Positions 45,848 to 54,368 of a DNA stretch of 64,000 bases are shown piece by piece (the stretch's first letter is position 1; every line of letters starts with the position of its first letter). The position numbers were made by a program, and so were the translations under genes. A model generated the notes under the pieces. The model saw only the letters and a list, made by a program, of their open reading frames with translations, was not told the DNA's origin and did not search any database. Source of the stretch: Rhizobium sp. CCGE531. GTDB taxonomy: Bacteria > Pseudomonadota > Alphaproteobacteria > Rhizobiales > Rhizobiaceae. The DNA is taken from contig NZ_CP032687.1 in NCBI RefSeq assembly GCF_003627795.1, positions 1 to 64,000 of the forward strand, in the 5' to 3' direction.

Positions 45848-47257
45848 ATGGCAGGAAAAGACGTTCTGCTAAGCGTGGACGGAATCAAAGCGACCTATAA
45901 TGGAGCAATCACGGCGCTTCACGGTGTAAGCTTCACACTGCGCCGCGGCGAGATTCTGGCGCTGCTGGGTGCTAACGGCGCCGGCAAGACGACGACGCTG
46001 AAGGCGATTTCGAATCTGCTTCCGGCCGAGCGCGGCGAGATTACCGCCGGTGGCGTCCTATACGAGGGCCGCGACATCACCACCGCAACGCCGGCCGAAT
46101 TGGTCCGCGCCGGTCTCGTCCAGGTCCTTGAGGGCCGGCATTGCTTTCGTAACTTGACCATCGAGGAAAATCTCGTTTCCGGCGGCCTTGGACGGAGCGG
46201 CTCGCGCGCCGAGATCACCGCGGATCTGGAGAGAATCTACATGATTTTTCCCCGGCTGAAGGAGAAGCGCTGCGCGCCGGCCGGCCTTACTTCAGGCGGT
46301 GAACAGCAAATGACGGCGATCGGCCGTGCGCTGATGTCCCGTCCCAAGCTTTTGGTGCTCGACGAACCGTCCATGGGGCTGGCGCCGATCGTCGTGCAGG
46401 ACATTTTTCGGACGCTGCGGCGGCTCAATGTTGAAAGCGGCCTTTCCATTCTCGTTGCCGAACAGAATTCGGCGATTGCTCTGCGCTATGCCGACCGCGC
46501 GACAGTCCTCGAAAACGGCGCTGCCGTGCTTTCGGGAGATGCGGCTGAGTTGCGCGGACGCGACGACGTCAAGGCATTTTATCTCGGTCAGAAATCCGCA
46601 CCGGCATCCGCACCCGCCACAACAAGCCTCCAACCGGCCTCCAACCGGCCTGATCGGCCGCCATCGTCAACCAGGAGAAACCATCATGACGCTCTCACAG
46701 GTCAATACCGAAAATGCCGTCAAGGCCGTACCGGCGGTTCCTCGCCCGGCCGAGCCTGCCCATGTCATCAAGGACGATGCCGAGGCAATCGCTGTTGCCC
46801 GCGGGCTTGCCGCCGAATTCGTGAAGGAATCCGCCAAGCGCGACCGAGAACGCATTTGGCCCGTCGCCGAGCTGGATGCCTTCTCGCAAAGCGGCTTGTG
46901 GTCCATCAACGTGCCAAAAGCCTTCGGCGGGCCGGAGGTTTCATACGCAACGCTCGCAAAGGTCATCGAAATCATATCGGCAGCGGATTCCTCAATCGGC
47001 CAGATCGCCCAGAACCATCTGGGCGTCGTCGCTGCCATCCGGACCGTATCGGATCCCGCCCAGCAGAAGTTTCTGTTCACCGAAGTGCTGAAAGGTGCCC
47101 GCTTCGGCAACGCTTTTTCGGAATTCGGTTCCAAACGGGCGGTCGATTTCGAGACGCGCTTCACCGATGCCGGCGATCACGTCGTCGTCAACGGGCGCAA
47201 GTTCTACTCCTCTGGCGCACTGCTCGCGCATCTGGTACCGATCGTCGCGCTCGATGA
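45848..47257 (+). CDS. ABC transporter ATPase, LivF-like, with lost stop codon
   Basis: The first 268 codons are a normal LivF-type ATPase: LLGANGAGKTTTLKAISNL, SGGEQQMTAIGRALMSRPKLLVLDEPSMGL, ending KAFYLGQKS. A perfect 11-bp tandem repeat, GCCTCCAACCG (46626-46636 and 46637-46647), shifts the frame. With one copy the gene would end at TGA 46651-46653. As sequenced, translation runs a further 200 codons, overlapping the next gene by 572 bp in another frame, and adds a basic tail rich in Arg and Pro. The tail is probably meaningless but might destabilise the protein. ATG 45848 follows the preceding gene closely. Confidence 0.85.
   Translation: MAGKDVLLSVDGIKATYNGAITALHGVSFTLRRGEILALLGANGAGKTTTLKAISNLLPAERGEITAGGVLYEGRDITTATPAELVRAGLVQVLEGRHCFRNLTIEENLVSGGLGRSGSRAEITADLERIYMIFPRLKEKRCAPAGLTSGGEQQMTAIGRALMSRPKLLVLDEPSMGLAPIVVQDIFRTLRRLNVESGLSILVAEQNSAIALRYADRATVLENGAAVLSGDAAELRGRDDVKAFYLGQKSAPASAPATTSLQPASNRPDRPPSSTRRNHHDALTGQYRKCRQGRTGGSSPGRACPCHQGRCRGNRCCPRACRRIREGIRQARPRTHLARRRAGCLLAKRLVVHQRAKSLRRAGGFIRNARKGHRNHIGSGFLNRPDRPEPSGRRRCHPDRIGSRPAEVSVHRSAERCPLRQRFFGIRFQTGGRFRDALHRCRRSRRRQRAQVLLLWRTARASGTDRRAR
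46626..46647. repeat. 11-bp tandem duplication at the end of the LivF-like gene
   Basis: GCCTCCAACCG occurs twice in a row. Deleting one copy brings a TGA into frame a few codons later, at the expected gene end and just before the ribosome site (AGGAGA) of the next gene. Confidence 0.9.
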
Positions 47258-47933
47258 CGAGGGGCGAGCTTGGTATGCGATTGCCGAGCGGGATGCGCCT
47301 GGGCTCACCGTCATCGATGACTGGTCCTCGTTCGGGCAGCGAACGACGCTCTCCGGCACCGTGTTGCTCGACAACGTCAAGGTGCCCAAGACCCATCTTG
47401 TGCCCGGATACAAGGGCTATGAAGTGCCGACCGCAGATGGTGCGATCTTCCAGATCATCCAGGTTGCGGTCGACACCGGCATCGCACAGGCCGCAATCGA
47501 CGAGACCGTCGCCTTCGTGCGCACCAAGAGCCGGGCATGGGTAGATAGCGGCCAGGATCATGCCTGGGAGGATCCTTATACGATCCAGGCGGTCGGCGAC
47601 CTGACCTTGCGCCTGCATGCAGCGCAGGCACTTTTGGAAAAAGCCGGCTATGCAATCGACCGCGCCGTACTGAACCCCAATGCGGAGACGGTCGCCGAAG
47701 CGCAGATCGTGACGGCCGAGGCCAAGATCCTGTCGACCGAAATCGCCATTGCGGCGACCAACAAGCTGTTCGAACTCGCGGGCACTCGCTCAACACTCGC
47801 CGAGCACAACCTCGATCGCCATTGGCGCAATGCGCGCACCCATACGCTCCATGACCCTGTGCGCTGGAAATACGCCATTCTTGGACGATATTTCCTGAAC
47901 GGCGAAAATCCCCCGCTGCATGCGTGGAGTTGA
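46686..47933 (+). CDS. SfnB-like acyl-CoA-dehydrogenase-type flavoprotein (copy 1)
   Basis: A 415-residue protein of the acyl-CoA dehydrogenase fold, in the SfnB/DszC branch that oxidises sulfur compounds with reduced flavin. Features: FSQSGLWSINVPKAFGGPEVSYATLAK, GQIAQNH, VVVNGRKFYSSGALLAH, DDWSSFGQRTTLSGTV and the C-terminal LDRHWRNARTHTLHDPVRWK. The ATG at 46686 follows AGGAGA; the open frame from 46428 is a shadow. It ends the sfnG-transporter operon. Two further copies lie at 54369-56907. Exact substrate not known. Confidence 0.9.
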   Translation: MTLSQVNTENAVKAVPAVPRPAEPAHVIKDDAEAIAVARGLAAEFVKESAKRDRERIWPVAELDAFSQSGLWSINVPKAFGGPEVSYATLAKVIEIISAADSSIGQIAQNHLGVVAAIRTVSDPAQQKFLFTEVLKGARFGNAFSEFGSKRAVDFETRFTDAGDHVVVNGRKFYSSGALLAHLVPIVALDDEGRAWYAIAERDAPGLTVIDDWSSFGQRTTLSGTVLLDNVKVPKTHLVPGYKGYEVPTADGAIFQIIQVAVDTGIAQAAIDETVAFVRTKSRAWVDSGQDHAWEDPYTIQAVGDLTLRLHAAQALLEKAGYAIDRAVLNPNAETVAEAQIVTAEAKILSTEIAIAATNKLFELAGTRSTLAEHNLDRHWRNARTHTLHDPVRWKYAILGRYFLNGENPPLHAWS

Positions 47934-48020
47934 CGATCCGCAAAATCTCTTGCGCCGTCACGGCGTGAGAGACTTCAAGCTTCGTGGCAAAGTGAGCCAA
48001 ATGCGGCCTCTGCCAAACAC

Positions 48021-48267
48021 ATGTCGGAGGCGCTGACGAATAAGGCACTATCAAAAGCCGGAGCAGCCGATCGCGCGGATGGATTCGTCTTTGCGCCGCA
48101 TTTACCTCCTGGCGGCTTTGCCGAATTCGTCGGAAAGGTCGTGCCGCTTTTGCAGGAGCGGGGCGTGTATCCGCACCGAACGCGGAGAAGAGACGGTCCA
48201 TGCCAACCTCGGCTTGCCTAAACAGTTGGCGGCGGCTGCCCCGTCAGGCTTGGCGGCGGTAATATGA
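48021..48267 (+). pseudogene. Remnant of a flavin-dependent monooxygenase (NtaA/DszA type)
   Basis: This is the C-terminal end of an LLM-class monooxygenase in two frames: ADGFVFAPHLPPGGFAEFVGKVVPLLQERGVY in one (48069-48170), then RTERGEETVHANLGLPKQ in the next. In intact relatives these stretches are adjacent (PELQRRG, then R..Y...TLR..LGL). One indel near 48170 separates them, and the bulk of the gene is missing. Confidence 0.6.
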
Positions 48268-48607
48268 ATGATGGCGGCCGCCGGCTGTTGCGAGATCGCC
48301 AGCGCTTTCGCTGCGACATCCGGCCCTTCGACACGAAAGGCTCTTCTTTTTGAGGGGGTACTTTGGTCAGGCGGCCGGTTCAACCGTCAGTCGCTCGTGA
48401 GTCGGTTCAGAGATTGCTCATCTCGCCATCGAAACCGATTTCAATTGTCACTTATCGGCCCCTCCACTGAGGTTTCACCGCATTTTGGCGCCACAGTGGA
48501 CGGTCTGGCACAATTCTTGGCTCTCGCTTTGTGATCGATCACGGTGACAAGCGCATTGTCCCTTCCGAACCTCTTGCCGGCTCAAGACTCCACCTAGGAA
48601 CCACACG
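48268..48607. other. Spacer before the LuxR-type gene
   Basis: No recognisable gene. AGGA at about 48596-48599 serves the next gene. The region probably contains its promoter. Confidence 0.35.
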
Positions 48608-48838
48608 ATGCAAAACTCGGCCATGAACACGGAATATCCAGCCATCTCAAACCGTGAGAAAGCATGCCTCGCATGGACGGCGAAAGGTAAATCATCGTGG
48701 GCGATCGGGAAGACATTGAGCATATCGGAGCACACGGTAAATTTTCATCTTAGGAATGCCATGCGAAAGCTAAACTGCAGCAGCAGAATGGCTGCTGCAT
48801 TGAAAGCTGTTGAGCTCGGAATCATTGGATGTCATTAG
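48608..48838 (+). CDS. Stand-alone LuxR-type helix-turn-helix protein
   Basis: A 76-residue protein consisting only of a LuxR/GerE DNA-binding domain: ISNREKACLAWTAKGKSSWAIGKTL, SEHTVNFHLRNAMRKLNCSSRMAAALKAVELGII. There is no sensory or receiver domain. The ribosome site AGGA and the start fit a short gene rather than a truncated one, but loss of an N-terminal autoinducer domain is possible. It may regulate the adjacent sulfur genes; this is inferred from position only. Confidence 0.8.
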   Translation: MQNSAMNTEYPAISNREKACLAWTAKGKSSWAIGKTLSISEHTVNFHLRNAMRKLNCSSRMAAALKAVELGIIGCH

Positions 48839-49606
48839 GAATCTGTAATTCGCATCGGGAAGTGCAGGACTAACCGGAATTTGAGTAGAGGTTCGATGAA
48901 CGAGAAATATCTTCCCATCGGGCCAGCAGGTCAGATGCTCAGAACGCAGGCGGAACTCGCCTTAACCCCCCTCCGGCGGGGGGCGGATATATTAACTTCT
49001 GCCTTATCGAAGATCGACAAATGGGCAGGTCTCCCCGACCTATGAAACTATCTTGCGGCTAGCAAGTTGGCCTTGAGGTCAATATTGCTGAACTGGTTCG
49101 AAGCTAAATAAGAGATCTTGCGCAGGGGGACGGATCACTGTCACGGGAAGCGGTTCAGGTATGCGAAAAGAACACGCCGGTACGCATGGGAGATGCTCGC
49201 CTCGGATCTGGCGACGAAGCAGTTCACTCCCTTTGTCATAAGACTGGACAATAGGTCGGTCGAGGAGTTCATTGAACTCGAGGCACATTCCGGCGAAAAA
49301 TTCCTGTACGTACTCTCCGGGCGATCCATACTGAACATTATTCGCCACTTCACCTCTCCCCCAGCCCACCCGTATTCGGTAAACAGCGGAGGTCGGTGGA
49401 ACTCACGATATTGTCGCCAGCCTTTGCTCGCGTTCTGCACGGCTAAAGGCGCAGGCCGCCTGACCGAGGCGAGCCGCTGTGTGAGAACGTCGGTGGGGGC
49501 GGTGCGGAGGCGGGTATGGATGCGCCCCAGCTTCTCTAGCGATGGTGACGGCTCGGAGGAACAATCCGGCCCATTCCTCGGGATTCTCGTGCTTGCACCG
49601 TCTCCG
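48839..49606. other. Degenerate region with regulator remnant
   Basis: Apart from the cupin fragment listed separately (49118-49330), nothing coding is recognisable here. The stretch probably results from decay of one or more genes. Confidence 0.4.
49118..49330 (+). pseudogene. Remnant of an XRE-cupin transcriptional regulator
   Basis: The plus-strand frame reads RYAWEMLASDLATKQFTPFVIRL and VEEFIELEAHSGEKFLYVLSG, matching the start of the cupin sensor domain in XRE-family regulators. The helix-turn-helix part upstream and the rest of the cupin downstream are gone. The surrounding sequence has no continuation. Confidence 0.5.
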
Positions 49607-50422
49607 TCATTTGAGGCCGCCATGGGCAAGACCTGCAACGAAATAACGCTGTAGGAAGAGTGCCACCAGATAGACTGGTGCGATGCCCGCGAGAGAAGCA
49701 GCCGCCATCTGTCCGAAATTGACCAGCCGATCCCCCTGGAAGAGCGAGATACCGACAGGAAGCGTGCGCGTCTCGTCGGAAAAGGTAAAGGCGGAGGCAA
49801 AGAGGAACTCGTTATAGGCGAGGACCGAGACAATGATCAGCGTCGCCACAATGCCGGGTACAATGATCGGTGCGACGATATGAACAAGGATCCGAAGAGG
49901 GCCGGCTCCGTCGAGTGCCGCCGCCTGTTCGATCTCCAGCGGCATGCGCCGGAGAAAAGGGGTGAGAAGCCAGAAGGCGACGGGGATATTGGCAAAGCCG
50001 TAGAGCATCACGAGGCCGGCATGGGTGTTGAGGAGCCCGGTTGCCTTGAGAAGATAGAACAGCGGAATGAGAGCCACGATCGGTGGCGCCATGTAGCTCG
50101 ACAGAGTGAGATCACCGAGCCACTTGCCACCGATGCCGAGTCGCAGCACGGCGTACGCGGCGGGGAGGGTTAGCAGCAATGTCAAGGCGCCGGCGAGCAG
50201 CGATACGGCAACGGAGTTGGCTATGAATCCTGAAAGACAGGCAGCCTCGAAGGCGGCCGGCCAATTGTCGAGCGTCGGGCTTGTCGGCAGGAAGTGGCCG
50301 CTCAGCACGTCGTCCGTGGTCTTGAAGGAAACCGACACGAGATAGGCGATCGGCAGGGTGAAGAAGACGAACACCGGTGCAGTCGCGGCAACGAGCAGGA
50401 TGTCGGAGCGGTTGATCTTCAT
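49607..50422 (-). CDS. ABC transporter permease, MalG/UgpE-like
   Basis: A 271-residue inner-membrane protein with six hydrophobic segments and the family's cytoplasmic EAA loop (EIEQAAALDGAGPLRILVHIVAPI). The ATG at 50422 overlaps the stop of the preceding permease (ATGA), showing translational coupling, and has GAGAGGA upstream. It pairs with the MalF-like protein. The substrate is unknown; neighbouring monooxygenases hint at a sulfur compound. Confidence 0.9.
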   Translation of the reverse strand: MKINRSDILLVAATAPVFVFFTLPIAYLVSVSFKTTDDVLSGHFLPTSPTLDNWPAAFEAACLSGFIANSVAVSLLAGALTLLLTLPAAYAVLRLGIGGKWLGDLTLSSYMAPPIVALIPLFYLLKATGLLNTHAGLVMLYGFANIPVAFWLLTPFLRRMPLEIEQAAALDGAGPLRILVHIVAPIIVPGIVATLIIVSVLAYNEFLFASAFTFSDETRTLPVGISLFQGDRLVNFGQMAAASLAGIAPVYLVALFLQRYFVAGLAHGGLK

Positions 50423-51360
50423 GCGTCTTTCCTCTCGAGATGCTGGTGAATGCGGATGACCGGCCACAACACCGCGCCAATCACCAGACTGTAGATCAGG
50501 GTCTCGGCGGCGGCGCGGCCGACATCGAACTGTTCCAATGCGCGGCGATAGATGGAGAAGCCGGTCGTCGTAGTGGCAAAGCCCGGACCGCCGAACGTCA
50601 GGACATAGACGAGGTCGAAGACCTTGAAGGAGAGAATGAGCTTCAGGAGATAAATTGAGGAGAGCGGCGCCGCCACGAGCGGAAGCGTGATGTGCCAGAA
50701 GCGTTGCAGAGGTGATGCTCCATCAATGATCGATGCCTCGTGGACGCCTTCGGGAATGGTCGAAAGGGCGGCGAAGCTAAGAATGACGACGAAGGGCGTC
50801 CATTGCCAGACATCGGCAACTGCGATCGCGAACCAGGCAAAGACAGGATCGCCCAGGAAGCTTACGGGCGCGTCGACAATGCCAAGGTTCAGGAGCACCC
50901 CGTTCAGGAGCCCACCGGCCGGCGCGAGGATCAACTTCCATGCGACTCCCACCATCACCGGCGGCGTCATGAGCGGCAGCAGGATTAGGCTTACCAGGAA
51001 CCGTCCGGCCTTCAGGAGCTGGCTGAAGAGCAAGGCGATCAAAAAGCCGATAACCAGCTGGATGCTCGCCGTGATGAAAGCATAGGCGATGCTCTTGGTC
51101 AGAGAGGTCACAAACAGCGGATCCTGGAGGATGTCCCGCACATGCCGCAATCCGACAAAACTGCGGAAGGGTTTCCCGAGCGTACTTTTGCTGAGCGCAA
51201 GGGCCACCAGGAAGAGTGTGGGATAGACCAGGGTCGAGGCGAGCCCGAGCAAGATCGGCGAGATCCATAGCCAACCGATGACGCGGTGTGCCGAAATGCC
51301 GTGATCTGCCGTCGTTGAGGCGGCTCGTCTTCGAGCGGGGAGGAATTCGATCGCAGTCAT
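50419..51360 (-). CDS. ABC transporter permease, MalF/UgpA-like
   Basis: A 313-residue permease with six hydrophobic segments and an EAA loop (EGVHEASIIDGASPLQRFWHITLP). The ATG at 51360 (MTAIEFLPARRRA) is chosen over the longer frame to 51468, which has no homology. It follows the binding-protein gene by about 110 bp and overlaps the next permease. It is part of a three-gene transporter without its own ATPase. Confidence 0.9.
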   Translation of the reverse strand: MTAIEFLPARRRAASTTADHGISAHRVIGWLWISPILLGLASTLVYPTLFLVALALSKSTLGKPFRSFVGLRHVRDILQDPLFVTSLTKSIAYAFITASIQLVIGFLIALLFSQLLKAGRFLVSLILLPLMTPPVMVGVAWKLILAPAGGLLNGVLLNLGIVDAPVSFLGDPVFAWFAIAVADVWQWTPFVVILSFAALSTIPEGVHEASIIDGASPLQRFWHITLPLVAAPLSSIYLLKLILSFKVFDLVYVLTFGGPGFATTTTGFSIYRRALEQFDVGRAAAETLIYSLVIGAVLWPVIRIHQHLERKDA

Positions 51361-51471
51361 GTCATCGCGCCTGTGGTCTTTGTCGTTCTTCTCTGGAAAG
51401 GCGTGCCCCCTCGGCCGCGAGCCACGCCTTTGGGACTGGTATGCGACGTCCGCAGGCGGGCCGGGCAATGA

Positions 51472-52812
51472 TCAGCCATTGGCTTCGATGATGTTCGTCC
51501 AGGACTTATGGGCATCGGCGATAGCCTGTTCGGCATTTTTGGTGCCGGCAAGGGCGAGGGAGAGTTCATCGGTTAGCGCGTTTTCCAGCTTAGGGGCATA
51601 GACGGCCGTGGGCCAGGCGAGGCTGTTTTCAAGTGCACCGTCTGCCAGCAGCGGCTGGACGAGCGGCTGGAAGGCCTTGAACTTTTCGGAGTTAAGGCCG
51701 GAGTGACGGTCGGGATCGATCCCGGAGCCGGTCAGCGTGAGCAGTTGTTCGTGGTAGCCCTTGCTGGTCGCGAGCTTGATCAGGTCCCAGGCGACGTCCT
51801 TGTTCTTCGACCCGCTGGTGATTGCGAAGCCGAAACCGGCGTTGAAGGCGAGACGCGGTGTCTTGTTGGCGCCACCGACTGGAATGCGGGTGACGCCCCA
51901 CTTGTCGACGATCTTCGAGCCCTTGGGATCCTGGGCGTAGCCGCCGAGGTCAGTCCAAAAGTCGATCTGGGCGGCCTTACCGCTGAGGAAGGCGGGTAGA
52001 CCTTCCTCGAAGCGCGTCTCGAGCGGCGTCGGCAATGCATGCGGTGCGGATGCAAGGAGCGACTTCAGCGCTTCCACGGCTTCGGCGCTGTCGAGGGCCG
52101 AGGTGCCGTCTGCTTTCAGGAAGTTGCCGCCAAAGCCGGTGAGGCGGTTGGCATAGGTCGACAGGATGATCACCGGGATCTTCGCGCCCAGGACTGCAGC
52201 ACCGTAGATACCGTTCTTTGATTCCGCGTCGGTGATGATCTTGGCGTTTTCATTGTATTCGTCCCAGGTCGTTGGTGGCTTGAGGCCATGACGATCGAAC
52301 AGTTCCTTGTTGTAGAACAGAAGTTGGCTGTCGCCGTCATAAGGCAGGCCATAGCGACGGCCTTCATGCAGCGTGTACTGGTCATAGATCGTCTGGATGA
52401 AGTCGTCGGGTTGGATTTCGGCCTTATCTCGCTCGATCAAGTCGGTCACGTCCTCGATCACGCCGTCCTCGGCGAGTTGGCCCTTGTACGTATAAAAATA
52501 GTCGATGACGTCGAATTCTCCGGCTCCGGACTGAAAGTCGAGGGTCGCCTTGACGCTGACCTGGTCGTAGGGAACCGCGGTCACGTTGACCTTCGCACCC
52601 GTCAGCTTCTCGAAATCCTCGGCGATCTTCTTGCCCGTGACGACATGCGGCTGAATGATCAGGAGATTGAGGGAGCGGCCGGCGAACCGATTGTCCGCGG
52701 CCAGGGCGGACGAGAAGGCGCCCGATGAGAGAAGAGGGAGCGCTCCTGATGCCAGCAGGGTCTTCAAGACCGTGCGGCGTCGATATGCTTGGTCGATGAT
52801 GGGATTGGCCAT
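51472..52812 (-). CDS. ABC transporter substrate-binding protein, MalE-like (Tat-exported)
   Basis: A 446-residue solute-binding protein of the sugar/polyol class. The N-terminus has a twin-arginine signal (YRRRTVLKTLLASGALPLL, cut after SALA). The body begins LNLLIIQPHVVTGKKIAEDFEKLTG and contains GLPYDGDSQLLFYNKELFDRHG. The ATG at 52812 has GAGGAT upstream. It is the first gene of the minus-strand transporter operon, divergent from the monooxygenase at 53146. No MalK-like ATPase gene follows. Confidence 0.9.
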   Translation of the reverse strand: MANPIIDQAYRRRTVLKTLLASGALPLLSSGAFSSALAADNRFAGRSLNLLIIQPHVVTGKKIAEDFEKLTGAKVNVTAVPYDQVSVKATLDFQSGAGEFDVIDYFYTYKGQLAEDGVIEDVTDLIERDKAEIQPDDFIQTIYDQYTLHEGRRYGLPYDGDSQLLFYNKELFDRHGLKPPTTWDEYNENAKIITDAESKNGIYGAAVLGAKIPVIILSTYANRLTGFGGNFLKADGTSALDSAEAVEALKSLLASAPHALPTPLETRFEEGLPAFLSGKAAQIDFWTDLGGYAQDPKGSKIVDKWGVTRIPVGGANKTPRLAFNAGFGFAITSGSKNKDVAWDLIKLATSKGYHEQLLTLTGSGIDPDRHSGLNSEKFKAFQPLVQPLLADGALENSLAWPTAVYAPKLENALTDELSLALAGTKNAEQAIADAHKSWTNIIEANG

Positions 52813-53145
52813 GAATTGATCCTCGGTTGCGACGGTGCCGGCCGCAGGAATGACCACGGAGCGGTATTCCGTGTGGCAGTCTGCGTCGGCCGTGGGGGAG
52901 ATCATTCGACAGATCACTCGCGCCGTTAACCAACAGGAATTTAAAGTAGACAAAAAACATAGAATTTCTTTTCGGGCGCGACGCTTCGAGCGGTTGGAGC
53001 CGAAGTGGGGACGCACGATCGGATGCTGTCAAATAGGTCGTTCATCGCGCGATAACCGAGACGAGAGCCATTCACTGCCCATCAAAGTCCGAGAAAAAGA
53101 TTCCACGGAATAGCCTATAAAAAACATATAATAACTGTTAAATGA
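52813..53145. promoter_or_regulatory. Divergent promoter region between transporter and monooxygenase
   Basis: An AT-rich island in GC-rich DNA. CATAGAATTT at 52958-52967 resembles TATAGAATTT at 57882-57891 upstream of the ssuD-like gene. AT-rich sequence continues up to 53146 (CATATAATAACTGTTAAATG). The 5' end of the monooxygenase is missing, so a deletion may have joined this region to the gene interior. Confidence 0.4.
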
Positions 53146-54342
53146 ATGCAGTGTCTGGATGCTTCGGGGCCAAGCCTGAATGATCCGATCCAACTCGCGG
53201 TCCCGATTGCGCTCGCCACCGAACATCTCGGCATCGGCATCACCGCCTCGATCTCGTTTGAGCACCCCTATCCCTTCGCACGGCGTCTGGCCACCGCCGA
53301 CCACCTGACAAAGGGGCGCGTCGGCTGGAATATCGTGACCTCCTATCTGGAGAGCGGTGCCAAGAACATCGGACAAGGCGGATTGCGTGCGCATGATAAC
53401 CGCTACGAAGTGGCGAGCGAATATCTCGAGGTCATCTACAAGCTCCTTGAGGGTTCCTGGGAAGAAGGTGCCGTACTGCGCGACCGCGACAAACGCATCT
53501 TCACCGATCCGTCGAAGGTGCACGAGATCGGCCACAAGGGCCGCTTCTTCGAAGTGCCGGGCAACGCCCTGACCGAGCCGTCGCCGCAGCGTACCCCGGT
53601 GCTCTATCAGGCCGGCGCTTCCGGGCCGGGCAAGCAATTCGCGGCGGAGCATGCAGAATGCGTCTTCGTTGCGGCACAGACTAGGACCATTCTGAAGAAC
53701 TATGTGCGCGATGTCCGGCTGCGGGCGGCGACAGTCGGGCGCGATGCGTCCAAGTTCCGCATCTACAATCTGATGACCGTCATCGTGGACGAGACCGACG
53801 AGAAGGCGCGCGCCAAATTCCGCGACTATCTCGATTACGTTTCCTATGATGGCTCGCTGGTTTTCATGTCCGGCTGGACGGGCGTCGACTTTTCGCGCTA
53901 CGCACCGGACGACCTCGTGCGCAAGGTCGAGACCAACGCCATCCACTCGGCGATCGAGAGCCTTTCGGAAGGCGATCCGAATAAGCGCTGGACGATCAGG
54001 GAGCTCGCCGAATGGGGCGGTATCGGCGGTATGGGACCGGTGGTCGTGGGATCGCCCTCCACCATAGCCGACGAGCTGCAGGCCTGGGTTGAGGAGACCG
54101 ACGTTGACGGTTTCAACCTCGCTTACGCCGTAACTCCCGAGACCTTTGAGGATATCGTCGGCTATCTGGTGCCGGAACTACAGAAGCGCGGGGTCTATCC
54201 GACCGGCTACCGCCCCGGAACGCTGCGGGAGAAGCTGTTCGGCGAGGGACCCCATTTGCCTAAGGCCCATCCGGCCGACCGTTACCGCGACATCGAATCC
54301 TTCAAACGCAACCAGGCAATTACGCTGGCCAATGCCAGCTGA
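53146..54342 (+). pseudogene. LLM-class monooxygenase (DszA/NtaA/SnaA family), 5' truncated
   Basis: The protein starts LNDPIQLAVPIALATEHLGIGITASISFEHPY, a region normally reached after 60-75 residues in this family. It then continues normally through LTKGRVGWNIVTSYLESGAKN, FEVPGNALTEPSPQRTPVLYQAG and GFNLAYAVTPETFEDIVGYLVPELQKRG. The first strand-helix units of the TIM barrel are missing, so the product (398 residues at most against about 450) should not fold properly. ATG 53146 is simply the first in-frame ATG. The gene is followed closely by two sfnB-like genes with which it formed an operon. Confidence 0.7.
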
Positions 54343-54368
54343 AGTCCTTACCCGACGAGGTTTTTCCC

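Noticed and set aside
46428..46685. N-terminal extension of the first SfnB-like gene
   Set aside because: It overlaps the LivF-like gene in another frame and has no SfnB homology; ATG 46686 has a good ribosome site.
49118..49654. 178-codon frame as an intact gene
   Set aside because: Only the first third matches a cupin sensor domain; the rest has no coding character, so it is listed as a remnant.
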